This document shows, piece by piece, positions 17,400 through 25,272 of a stretch of 64,000 nucleotides of DNA (the stretch's first letter is position 1; every line of letters starts with the position of its first letter). The translations under genes were made by a program, and so were the position numbers. The notes under the pieces are model-generated. The model did not search any database and was not told where the DNA came from. It was given only the letters and a program-made list of their open reading frames with translations. The DNA is taken from assembly GCA_052387255.1 (NCBI GenBank), contig JBQTJI010000035.1, positions 32,282 to 96,281 of the forward strand, in the 5' to 3' direction. Origin of the DNA: JBBQXK01 sp052387255. GTDB lineage: Bacteria; Pseudomonadota; Alphaproteobacteria; Rhodobacterales; Rhodobacteraceae.

Positions 17400-17421
17400 G
17401 GTCGGGGGCGCAGGTTCGGGC

Positions 17422-17443
17422 CGGGCGGAGACTGTTCCGCCCG
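17422..17443. terminator. Hairpin between convergent genes
   Basis: A perfect 8-bp stem (17422-17429 with 17436-17443) with a 6-base loop lies between the msrA stop and the stop of the minus-strand gene at 17456. It could serve both directions. There is no strong T-run on either side. Confidence 0.5.
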
Positions 17444-17455
17444 ACCGTCGCCGGA

Positions 17456-18226
17456 TCAGGTCGACCGCAAGAGGACCTTGGTCGAATCGACCGCCTGCGC
17501 GACCCGCGTCAGTTCCCGGCTGGTCGAGGCCGAGTTGCCCGCCGACCGCAGCAGCGTCGTCGCCAGTTCGGACACCACCGCCTCGGCGGCAAGGTTGGTC
17601 GCAGCCACCCGGTTTGGGGCGACGGCGACGATCGGGCGGGTGGTCGTGCGGCGGACGTTGCCGACCTTGGCCGCGCGGCGGACGGGCGGCTGCGCGGGGT
17701 TCGCATTCTGCGCGGCAAGGGCCCTCAGCCGTTCGGCTGCGGCCAGAACCTCGGCCCTGGCGCGGCGGTATTCGTTCGCCCGAGGCATCTTGCGGGCCAT
17801 GCGTTCCAGCTCGTCGCTGATGCAGTCGATGCGCCAGACTTCGGTGTACTGGCCGCAGTGCGCGATGCCCGCCTCGATGCTGGACACGATGATGTCGGTG
17901 GTGCCCGGGCCGGGGCGGTCAAAGTTCGCGCCGCCGTCGCAGTTGACGGGAATCACCTGGGCATCGCTGTCGAGGGTGTAGCCGGGGATGAGGCCGACGC
18001 CTTCTGAAGGGAACTCGCCCCCGGTGTCGCCGTCCTGTCCGTCTTCTTCGTATTCTCCCCGGTCATCCTCCGGTTCCTCATCGCACTCCGCCAGCAGGGG
18101 AAGCGACGGGCGCTGATCGGCCATGGGAAAGGTCGTGGCAAACCCCGCGACGGGCGTCGCAAGCGCGGGGACCGGCAACAGGGCAAGTGCGCCAGCGATG
18201 GCGGCAAGACGTGATGGAAGTTTCAT
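17456..18226 (-). CDS. Secreted hypothetical protein with acidic segment
   Basis: A 256-residue protein. The start ATG at 18226 has AAAGGAA upstream and opens a Sec signal (MKLPSRLAAIAGALALLPVP, cleavage near ALA-TP at about residue 25). A strongly acidic segment follows (about residues 50-70), then a region with three cysteines (VNCDGG, AHCGQY, IDCISD). A basic Arg/Ala/Thr-rich middle and a helical C terminus rich in Ala, Ser and Thr complete it. I do not recognise a family. It follows the caspase-like gene after 49 bases on the same strand, so the two are likely co-transcribed and both exported. Confidence 0.6.
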   Translation of the reverse strand: MKLPSRLAAIAGALALLPVPALATPVAGFATTFPMADQRPSLPLLAECDEEPEDDRGEYEEDGQDGDTGGEFPSEGVGLIPGYTLDSDAQVIPVNCDGGANFDRPGPGTTDIIVSSIEAGIAHCGQYTEVWRIDCISDELERMARKMPRANEYRRARAEVLAAAERLRALAAQNANPAQPPVRRAAKVGNVRRTTTRPIVAVAPNRVAATNLAAEAVVSELATTLLRSAGNSASTSRELTRVAQAVDSTKVLLRST

Positions 18227-18275
18227 GGTGCAATTCCTTTCTGTGTCACCCCGGCACAAACGCCGGAGATGCGGT

Positions 18276-19763
18276 TCAAGTCTTGAGCCCGAAGGCCAGT
18301 CGCAGCGCCTTGACCGTTCCCGGCCCGAACGCACCGTCCAGCGCGCCCGAATAGAACCCGGCGTCCGACAGGCGGCCTTGCAGTGCCTTGCGGGTTTCCA
18401 GCGAGAACATGTTCGGCTTTTCCGTGAGAATATCAAGCACATCGCGCGAGCCTGAGCGGAGTGCGTCATACAGGTACCCCGCCGCAGCCGCCTTGTCCTT
18501 GCCCGTGATGCGGCCATCGTCGATCAGCGCGGCAAAGTTGAACAGCGCCTGCGGGTGACGCAGGTTGGCCGCGCGTTCAAAGAACGTCAGGGCCGCCGCC
18601 GGGTCGGGCGGCAGGCCGAGGCCGCCCTGGTAGTGCATGAAGCCCAGATCGTTGATCGCATCGGCAAAGTCCTGCGCCGCCGCCTGCTGGTACAGGTCCA
18701 GCGCGCGAACCGGATCGGGCTCGACGCCGATGCCCTGCTCGTACAGCTTGGCCAGTTCGAACTGCGCCTCGGGGCTGCCCGCTGCGGCGGCGCGGGTCAG
18801 CAGGTCGAACGCCTCTTTCGGATCGAACACCTTCGCCTCGGGGTTCAGGCGCATCTGCGCCAGCCCCAGCATCGACCGCGTGTCGCCCAGATCGGCCAGG
18901 GCGGCCAGTTGCGCCTCCTGTTCCGGCCGAACCTGCGCCCAGGCCACACGGGCGTCGGCTGCAGGATCGGCCTGCCCCTCGCCCGGACCGGCCAGATAGA
19001 ACGGCACACCCGACAGCGAGCCATAGGTGTTCGGTTCCTGCTGGTTCAGCGTGCTGGCCAGCACGGCGTCGCGCACCTGGCGGAACATCAGGCTGATCTC
19101 CAGGCCCGGAATCCGCATCTTGTCGGCCAGAGCAATGGCGAACGGGCTGTTGTCGGCAAGCCCGTCCAGCGAAACCTGGCCGTCGCGCGCGGCAAAGGCC
19201 ACCAGCGTGCCCCGGTCGGGCGAGGGCGGGGCCAGCCCGCCATCGCCACCCGCCACCACCGACCCCTGCGATCCGGTGTCGCCGGACGGTCCAAGCGTGT
19301 CGCCGAAGGGATTGTTGCGGCAACTGTCCAGAATGACGACCCGCATGACGCGGGCACGGTCCACCGCCGCCAGCAGGTCGTTCAGCGACACCGACTGGCG
19401 CTTGACATCGTCATAGGACTGCACGTCGGCATCGACCGGGATCAGGTAGTTCGTCCCCTGCACCTCGACCCCGTGTCCTGCATAGTAGATCAACGCCAGA
19501 TCCGCGGTTTCCGAACGGAAGGCAAACCGGTCGAGCGCCTGCCGCAGATCCTGATATCCTGCATCCTTCACCTGGATGACTTCGAACCCGATCTCGGTCA
19601 GCGTCTGCGCGATCAGGTCGGCATCCCTCACCGTGTTGTCCAGCGTGTCGATGTTCAGATACTTCGCCTGCCCGATCACCATGGCCACGCGGTCAGTTGC
19701 CGCCATCACTGGTCCGGCGACCAGCATCAGCACCGCGAACAGCATCTGGCGAAGGGCCGTCAT
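18276..19763 (-). CDS. Caspase-family protein with Sel1-like repeats
   Basis: A 495-residue exported protein. The start MTALRQMLFAVLMLVAGPVMA is a signal peptide. A caspase-like (peptidase C14/metacaspase) domain follows at about residues 22-240. Its His-Cys dyad is in LIYYAGHGVEV (about residue 100) and VVILDSCRNNPFGD (about 150), so it looks catalytically intact. Sel1-type repeats span roughly 300-425, recognisable by EAFDLLTRAAAAGSPEAQFELAKLYEQG and similar units. The C terminus (LSDAGFYSGALDGAFGPGTV) resembles a peptidoglycan-binding domain. Metacaspases cut after Arg or Lys; the substrate here is unknown. It lies between a secreted unknown and an M15-type peptidase. Confidence 0.82.
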   Translation of the reverse strand: MTALRQMLFAVLMLVAGPVMAATDRVAMVIGQAKYLNIDTLDNTVRDADLIAQTLTEIGFEVIQVKDAGYQDLRQALDRFAFRSETADLALIYYAGHGVEVQGTNYLIPVDADVQSYDDVKRQSVSLNDLLAAVDRARVMRVVILDSCRNNPFGDTLGPSGDTGSQGSVVAGGDGGLAPPSPDRGTLVAFAARDGQVSLDGLADNSPFAIALADKMRIPGLEISLMFRQVRDAVLASTLNQQEPNTYGSLSGVPFYLAGPGEGQADPAADARVAWAQVRPEQEAQLAALADLGDTRSMLGLAQMRLNPEAKVFDPKEAFDLLTRAAAAGSPEAQFELAKLYEQGIGVEPDPVRALDLYQQAAAQDFADAINDLGFMHYQGGLGLPPDPAAALTFFERAANLRHPQALFNFAALIDDGRITGKDKAAAAGYLYDALRSGSRDVLDILTEKPNMFSLETRKALQGRLSDAGFYSGALDGAFGPGTVKALRLAFGLKT

Positions 19764-19798
19764 CCGTCTACTCCGGCAGCATCGATGCAACAGGTTAA

Positions 19799-19816
19799 CC
19801 CGGCGTCAGCGCCGGG
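19799..19816 (-). terminator. Hairpin downstream of the M15-type gene
   Basis: A perfect 7-bp GC stem (19799-19805 with 19810-19816) with a 4-base loop lies between the stop of the M15-type gene and the start of the caspase-like gene. A short TTAA stretch rather than a T-run follows, so termination would be partial at best. Confidence 0.45.
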
Positions 19817-19842
19817 CCTAGGGCGTCACGGTCAAGCTTGCG

Positions 19843-20805
19843 TCAAATCCGGCCATCGGCGCGCCACTTGGTGATCATTTCGCGGCTGACCTCGAAATGC
19901 ATCGAATCCTCGCGACTGAAGGCCGCCCCCCAGAACCACCCCTCGGCCTGGAAGAAGTCGGCCAGGATGGTCAGGCCAAGCTGGGTGCGCCCGTCGCCCA
20001 GGGTGTCAAGCACCCCGTCGATGTTCAGGTCCACCGCAAGGCCGAAGGAATGCGACGAGACCGAGTTCTGCGACCCCCGGATGCGGCGCACGCACAGGGC
20101 CCCGGCGGTGTTGATCCGGGCGTAGAGGTCGGCGTCGGTCGCCTTGATCTTCTCGAACACGTTGCGCATCGATTCGACCGCCGGGCGCAGCATCGAGACG
20201 CGGATCGGGCCGACATCCTCGGTCACCAGCAGCGCCTTGAGCGTGGGGTTGGTCATCGGTTCGCAGTCGTCCGACAGCGACTCGCGCGGCATGCCGAACG
20301 TCTCGATCTGGAAGCTGGGCGAGGGCACCGAGATGCCCTCGTTGATCTTGCGACGGCCCGCCAGGTTGACCACCTGGGTATAGCTGTCGATCCCCGCGCC
20401 CAGGGTTTCCGGAATGTAGTTCGGGTCGGTCGGATCGGGCCCCGGCGCGCCTGCCTGGGGCAGCGACTGCAGGCGGGACAGTTCCTGTTCGACGGCTGCC
20501 AGGCGGCTCTGCAGGTCTTCCACCTGCTGGCGCAGCTTTTCCAGATCGATGCGCGCGCCGCTGTCGACGGCGGAACCGCTGCCGCCTTCGGTGCCGATCA
20601 CCGCAGCCGGGCCGCCCATGAGCGACGACCCCACCAGCCAGATGACCGGGGCCAGCACCAGGCAGACGCCGACGATGATGGCGGGGATCAGGAAATCGGC
20701 CTTCGGCGGAGGGGGGCGGGCGGCGGCCTGCTTTTGCGGCGGAGGGGGTGGCGGCACGGGCTCGGGTCCGGTTGGGGCGGTTTCCGGCCTACTATAACAA
20801 GGCAT
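19843..20805 (-). CDS. Membrane-anchored M15-like D-Ala-D-Ala carboxypeptidase domain protein
   Basis: A 320-residue protein. It has a Pro-rich cytoplasmic N terminus, one membrane helix (about residues 38-62), and a coiled-coil (about 88-115, LEKLRQQVEDLQSRLAAVEQEL). The C-terminal domain (about 190-320) resembles VanY/M15 peptidases. The zinc-site pattern is visible as SSHSFGLAVDLN and SMHFEV, matching the HxxxxxxD and ExxH/HxxE-type ligands of the fold. It would act on peptidoglycan peptides in the periplasm. It is divergent from the OmpA-family gene over 117 bases, so a shared regulatory region with the T6SS side is possible. Confidence 0.75.
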   Translation of the reverse strand: MPCYSRPETAPTGPEPVPPPPPPQKQAAARPPPPKADFLIPAIIVGVCLVLAPVIWLVGSSLMGGPAAVIGTEGGSGSAVDSGARIDLEKLRQQVEDLQSRLAAVEQELSRLQSLPQAGAPGPDPTDPNYIPETLGAGIDSYTQVVNLAGRRKINEGISVPSPSFQIETFGMPRESLSDDCEPMTNPTLKALLVTEDVGPIRVSMLRPAVESMRNVFEKIKATDADLYARINTAGALCVRRIRGSQNSVSSHSFGLAVDLNIDGVLDTLGDGRTQLGLTILADFFQAEGWFWGAAFSREDSMHFEVSREMITKWRADGRI

Positions 20806-20922
20806 GACGCAAAGGAAACCGGCCTTGGGGCGAAACCCGTTGTCGCCGCCGGGGGGGTGGTGTAGTTTTCCTGCACGGTCCGGCGCATTTTGCCGGACCC
20901 CGTGTCATTTGGAGGGTGGATC

Positions 20923-21648
20923 ATGGCGGAGATTCTTCGCAGGACGATGATGGCGGCGGGTGTGGCGGCAGTGCTGTGGTCGCCCGTCGCCCATGCGCAA
21001 TCGAGCGATCAGACAGGGGCCACGTCGGAGGAACTGCAACTTCTGTTCCAGCGGCAGAAATCGCGCGGGCTGAAACTGGCCCCGAACACGGCGGTGGCCC
21101 CCACGTCGGCGACCGAAACGGTCGCGGCAGAGACGGGGTTCGAACCTTCGGGCGAACCCGATCCGACCGCGACAGCCAGAGCCGACCCCGTGGCCGAACC
21201 AGTGGCCGAGCCGACGGGCACCGCCGTGACGGTGGCCGAGGGCACCACGCCGACCGAGGTTGCGTCCGGCGAGGCCCAGCCGGTGCAGGTGGCCTATACC
21301 GAGCTTGCCAAGGCCGATCAGATCAACTTTCGCATCGGGTTCGACTTTGACAGCGCCGTCCTGCGCCCGACCGAATCGCCGAAACTGGCCTCGATGTGCG
21401 CGGCGATGAAGGCGGTGGATGTGGCGGTGTTCCGTATCGTCGGCCACACCGATGCGGCGGGATCCGACGCCTACAACGAAAAGCTGTCCCTGCTGCGCGC
21501 CGAAGAGGTCAAGCGGTATCTGGTCACCGACTGCGGCATCGAGCCTGCGCGTCTGCAGGCCGTGGGCGTCGGCAAGCGCTATCTTTACAACACCGACGAC
21601 CCCCGATCGGAAGAGAACCGGCGTGTCGAGTTCCAGGCGCTGAGCTGA
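20923..21648 (+). CDS. OmpA-family peptidoglycan-associated protein
   Basis: A 241-residue exported protein. GGAGGG precedes the ATG at 20923 and the product starts with a signal peptide ending VAHAQ (about residue 25). A disordered Ala/Pro/Glu/Thr-rich linker is followed by an OmpA C-terminal domain (about 130-241) with INFRIGFDFDSAVLRP, VGHTDAAGSDAYNEKLS and LSLLRAEEVKRYL. The Asp and Arg that bind meso-diaminopimelate are expected in the HTDAAGS and ENRRVEF blocks, both present. It lies 10 bases before ppkA, so it is likely part of the T6SS locus. It could help anchor the apparatus to the wall in the absence of TssJ; that is inference. Confidence 0.85.
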   Translation: MAEILRRTMMAAGVAAVLWSPVAHAQSSDQTGATSEELQLLFQRQKSRGLKLAPNTAVAPTSATETVAAETGFEPSGEPDPTATARADPVAEPVAEPTGTAVTVAEGTTPTEVASGEAQPVQVAYTELAKADQINFRIGFDFDSAVLRPTESPKLASMCAAMKAVDVAVFRIVGHTDAAGSDAYNEKLSLLRAEEVKRYLVTDCGIEPARLQAVGVGKRYLYNTDDPRSEENRRVEFQALS

Positions 21649-21658
21649 CCCGACCAGC

Positions 21659-23782
21659 ATGCCCGCGCCGAGTTCACATGACACGTTCCGCGCGGGCGAC
21701 CTGCTGAACAACACCTACCGCATCGAGGCGGTTCTGGGCCGTGGCGGCACGTCCGAAGTCTATCGCGCGCGGTCCGAGATTTCGGGCCGCGTCGTGGCGC
21801 TCAAGGTGCTCAAGGCCGAGTTGTCGGCGAACGTCGACTACCTGCGCCTGATGACGCGGGAAGAGGCGATCCGCGACATCCGCCACGAGGCGGTCGTGCG
21901 CTATTCCGAAAACCACCGCACGCCGGACGGCCATGTCTACCTGATCATGGATTTCGTCGACGGCCCCACGCTGGACCGCCTGATGCACAGGGGGCCGATC
22001 CCGGCCCCGGACCTGATGATCATCGCGGGCCGGGTGACCGAGGGGCTGATGGCGGCGCATGCCAAGAACATCGTCCACCGCGACCTGTCGCCTGACAACA
22101 TCATCCTGCGCGGCGGCAGGCCCGACGAGGCCGTGATCATCGATTTCGGCATCGCCAAGGATGACCGTCCGGGGGCCGAAACCATCGTCGGCAACGAGTT
22201 TGCAGGCAAGTACGCCTTTGCCGCGCCCGAGCAGCTGTATGGCCGCACCGACGCGCGGTCGGACATCTATGCGCTTGGCGCGACGCTGCTTGCCTGTTTC
22301 CGGGGCAAGGCACCCGACCTGGGGTCGAACCCGGTCGAGATGCTGAAGATCAAGGACGCGGTGCTGGACCTGTCGGGGGTGCCGGAACCCCTGGCGACGC
22401 TGATCGGGCGGATGTGCAAGCCGAAGCCCGAGGACCGCCTGCAATCGGCAGCCGAGGTGCTGCGCCTGATCGACCCCGATCACCCGGCCCTGGAACGCCC
22501 GCGCACCACGGCGGCCCCCACCTTTGTGCCCCAGTCGAAACCCGCCGTGCCCCCCGTCCCCGCCAAATCCGGCGGCGGTGGCGTGGTGGTGGCCCTACTT
22601 GGGCTGCTTCTGGTTGCAGGGGGTGCGGGCAGCTATGTCCTGGGGGCCTTCGACGGCTTTCTGACGCCGGCCCTGCCGGTGATCGCCCCTTACGAGCTGA
22701 CCATCTCGCGCGGTGGCGACGCGGCACCGCTGGCCGTCGGCCATGTGCCGACGCCCGCCCTTCAGACCGCCCTGGCCGACCGCATGGCCGCCGCCGGGGG
22801 CACGGCGGATGTGGCGCTTGGCACGGGGGCGATCCCCGAAACCTGGGGGCCCGAGGTGATCGCGATCCTGGACCAGGTGGCGGATCTGCCGGAATGGCGG
22901 GTGGCGGTGCGCGATGCCGAGGTGCAGGTGACGGGCATGGCCCCCGACCGCGCGCAACGAGATGCCACGGCGGCATCGCTGGCGGCGGCCGAGGGTGCGC
23001 TGAAGGTCTCGGCCGCCATCGACTTCGGCCCCCGCGTGCTGTTGCCGTCGGTGGTGCGGGACATCGCGGCGGCGCAGCAGGATTGCGGCGGTCTGACCGT
23101 GGCCGATGCGCCCGCCGCCGGGTGGGGGGTGGGTGCCAAGATCATCGTCACCGGGCGGATGGCCAGCGATGCGCAGCGGCTGAAGCTGTACGATGCACTG
23201 ACCGCCGCCATCGGCGACCGCAGCGCGCTGGTCGACGTGGAAATCCTGAACCCCCAGCTGTGCGCCATCGAGGCCGCCCTGCCCCGTGCCCCGTCGCGGG
23301 GGTTTGGCGTGATCTTCGGCTTTGGCGACCGCCCCGACCCCAACCCTGCCGCCCGCTATTTCGTCGGCGAGAACCCGGTGATCGACGTGGTGATCCCGGC
23401 CGACGTCACCAGCGGCAACCTGTGGGTGTCCATCGTCGATGTCACGGGGTCGGTGTTCCACCTGCTGCCGAACCTCAACCGCCCCGAGAACGACGTGGCC
23501 GCCCTGCGCGCGGGCCAGACGGGAGAGGTCACAATACGCGTGGCCTATTCGCTGGCCGAGGCGACGGGGACGCCGAAGATGGCCTTTCTGGTGGACGATT
23601 CGATCATGGGCAAATCCAAGATCGTGGTCCTCTATGCCCCCGAACCGGTGTTCGACACGCTGCGCCCGATGTCCGAGTCGGTCGAAAGCTTTGCCGCGGC
23701 CCTGGCGGGGCAAGAGACCGAGGACACGCCTGCGCCGCTGTTTTCGATCGATGCGCGCATCCTGACGACGGAAAAGCCCTGA
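21659..23782 (+). CDS. ppkA: T6SS serine/threonine protein kinase
   Basis: A 707-residue Hanks-type kinase of the T6SS control circuit. The kinase domain covers about residues 20-275: glycine loop LGRGGTSEVYRAR, Lys in VVALKVLK, catalytic loop HRDLSPDN and IIDFGIAKDD. A Pro-rich linker and one membrane helix (about 308-330) follow, leaving about 375 residues in the periplasm. The end of this region (YFVGENPVIDVVIPADV onward) resembles a DUF4384-type domain. In other bacteria PpkA phosphorylates the FHA protein to switch on T6SS assembly. It is co-oriented with the OmpA gene and convergent to its antagonist pppA. Confidence 0.88.
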   Translation: MPAPSSHDTFRAGDLLNNTYRIEAVLGRGGTSEVYRARSEISGRVVALKVLKAELSANVDYLRLMTREEAIRDIRHEAVVRYSENHRTPDGHVYLIMDFVDGPTLDRLMHRGPIPAPDLMIIAGRVTEGLMAAHAKNIVHRDLSPDNIILRGGRPDEAVIIDFGIAKDDRPGAETIVGNEFAGKYAFAAPEQLYGRTDARSDIYALGATLLACFRGKAPDLGSNPVEMLKIKDAVLDLSGVPEPLATLIGRMCKPKPEDRLQSAAEVLRLIDPDHPALERPRTTAAPTFVPQSKPAVPPVPAKSGGGGVVVALLGLLLVAGGAGSYVLGAFDGFLTPALPVIAPYELTISRGGDAAPLAVGHVPTPALQTALADRMAAAGGTADVALGTGAIPETWGPEVIAILDQVADLPEWRVAVRDAEVQVTGMAPDRAQRDATAASLAAAEGALKVSAAIDFGPRVLLPSVVRDIAAAQQDCGGLTVADAPAAGWGVGAKIIVTGRMASDAQRLKLYDALTAAIGDRSALVDVEILNPQLCAIEAALPRAPSRGFGVIFGFGDRPDPNPAARYFVGENPVIDVVIPADVTSGNLWVSIVDVTGSVFHLLPNLNRPENDVAALRAGQTGEVTIRVAYSLAEATGTPKMAFLVDDSIMGKSKIVVLYAPEPVFDTLRPMSESVESFAAALAGQETEDTPAPLFSIDARILTTEKP

Positions 23783-23794
23783 GGCCGCAAGCGC

Positions 23795-23814
23795 GCCTAA
23801 CACATGTGTTAGGC
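23795..23814. repeat. Perfect 20-bp palindrome between ppkA and pppA
   Basis: GCCTAACACATGTGTTAGGC is identical to its reverse complement. It begins 12 bases after the ppkA stop and is followed by a 50-base AT-rich stretch, unlike the surrounding DNA. It lacks a loop and a T-run, so an operator-like dimer site or a bidirectional 3' structure are both possible. Confidence 0.6.
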
Positions 23815-23872
23815 AAGTCAACCCATTGATATCTCTATACAATGTCTTTCAGGTTAACGCATTTTCAACAGG

Positions 23873-24598
23873 TTACGTCGGCACATCCACCACGATGATC
23901 GACACGTTGTCGCCGCCGCCCGAAGCCAGGGCGTGGTTCTGCAGCTTTTCGGCCACCGTTTCGATGGGCTCGTCCGTCAGCATCGATTCCAGCAGCTTGA
24001 AGCCGGCGTACTTGGTCAGCCCGTCCGAGCACAGCAGGAACCGGTCGCCGGGCAGAACCTCGCCCCGCACCTTGTCAAGCTCCAGTTCGTCCCCCACCCC
24101 CACGGCGCGGGTGATCGCGTTCGACTGGGGGTGGTTCTCGGCTTCGTCCCAGGTCATCTCGCCTGCCGCGACGAACTCGCCCACCACCGAATGGTCGGTC
24201 GTCAGCATCGAGATGGTGCCGTCGCGCAAGAGGTAGATGCGGCTGTCGCCCGCCCAGAAGGCCACGAAATGCGTGTCGGTCAGCAACAGCGCCACGACGG
24301 TGGCCCCGACCGTGCCGTGGAACCGCTCGGCCGCGACGGTGCGGATGCGGTCGTGGGCGGTGATGATCGTGGCCCGCAGCGTGCGCATCAGGTCGGCTGG
24401 CGGCTGATCGGGCGGGATCATGGCGATGGTGTCGACGATGGTCTGGCTGGCAAAGTCGCCCGCCTCGTGCCCGCCCATGCCGTCGGCCACCACCCAGATG
24501 CGCTGATCGGGCAGGGACAGGATCGAGTCCTCGTTCACCTTGCGCACGCGGCCCACATGGCTGGTGGCACTGTAGCGAATTGTCCGGGCCAGCATCAT
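23873..24598 (-). CDS. pppA: T6SS PP2C-type protein phosphatase
   Basis: A 241-residue PP2C phosphatase opposing PpkA. The metal-binding motifs are VRKVNEDS, VVADGMGGHEAG and FWAGDSRIYLLRDG. Later motifs are LLCSDGLTKY and GGGDNVSIIVV. No membrane segment is visible, so it acts in the cytoplasm, where it dephosphorylates the FHA protein in studied systems. The ATG at 24598 overlaps the tagF stop (ATGA); a second ATG follows immediately. It is the last gene of the minus-strand T6SS operon. Confidence 0.92.
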   Translation of the reverse strand: MMLARTIRYSATSHVGRVRKVNEDSILSLPDQRIWVVADGMGGHEAGDFASQTIVDTIAMIPPDQPPADLMRTLRATIITAHDRIRTVAAERFHGTVGATVVALLLTDTHFVAFWAGDSRIYLLRDGTISMLTTDHSVVGEFVAAGEMTWDEAENHPQSNAITRAVGVGDELELDKVRGEVLPGDRFLLCSDGLTKYAGFKLLESMLTDEPIETVAEKLQNHALASGGGDNVSIIVVDVPT

Positions 24599-25272
24599 GC
24601 GTCCTCCATTTCCCGCCAGACATGCGCGGCCATGTCGAACAGACCGTTCACCTGGCCACCCGCAGGCAGCCCTTCGCACACCATCATCCGCGCCTGGCCG
24701 CCCAGGTCCGCCGTCCAGACCGAGGGTTTGCGGAACGTTCCCGCCACCTGCCGGGCCGCCAGGGCCGAGGTGAGGTCGCCGTTTTCGGCCAGCACCACGA
24801 CGCCGCCCTGCGCCTGCATCAGCACCGGCATCTCTGCCGAGGGTGGCATCGCGACGCCCGCCAGCCGGGTCTGCAGGATGTCGCGCGTCATGCCGTCCTC
24901 AAGCGCGTCAAGCGCCAGCGTTTCCAGGGCGGCGAACATCGCCGCCGCCTGCAGATGCGCCAGGACCGGGGCCTGTCCGTCGGCCAGGGGCGAGGCGAGC
25001 GTCATCGGGAACTGCCGCCCCACGCGGTCGACCGACATCATCATCACGCCCTGGATCGCCGCCGCCCCCGCCAGCCCCGGCGACAGGGTGAAGCGCCAGA
25101 TCGGGGCCGAGAAATAGCAGTCCTGCCACCCCTCGCCCAGGGCCGTCCTGGCCGCCAGCATCCCCTCTTGCAGCCAGCGGTCCCAGGGGTCGATGAACCC
25201 CTGCGCCAGATCCATGCGCAGAAAGTCGCCAAGCGAGGGCATCTTGCCGAAGGCTCCGAACCGGGCACCCAT
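24595..25272 (-). CDS. tagF: T6SS-associated protein TagF
   Basis: A TagF/ImpM family protein of about 225 residues. The N terminus GARFGAFGKMPSLGDFLR is diagnostic, with the GKxPxxGDF motif, and WLQEGMLAAR follows. TagF represses T6SS assembly post-translationally in Pseudomonas and Agrobacterium by acting on the FHA protein. The ATG at 25272 shares one base with the tssM stop (TGATG), so I prefer it; another ATG 18 bases upstream inside tssM would add six residues. It overlaps pppA by four bases. In some bacteria the two are fused, which fits their coupling here. Confidence 0.9.
   Translation of the reverse strand: MGARFGAFGKMPSLGDFLRMDLAQGFIDPWDRWLQEGMLAARTALGEGWQDCYFSAPIWRFTLSPGLAGAAAIQGVMMMSVDRVGRQFPMTLASPLADGQAPVLAHLQAAAMFAALETLALDALEDGMTRDILQTRLAGVAMPPSAEMPVLMQAQGGVVVLAENGDLTSALAARQVAGTFRKPSVWTADLGGQARMMVCEGLPAGGQVNGLFDMAAHVWREMEDA

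Noticed and set aside
23795..23814. The ppkA-pppA palindrome as a standard intrinsic terminator
   Set aside because: No loop and no T-run on either strand.
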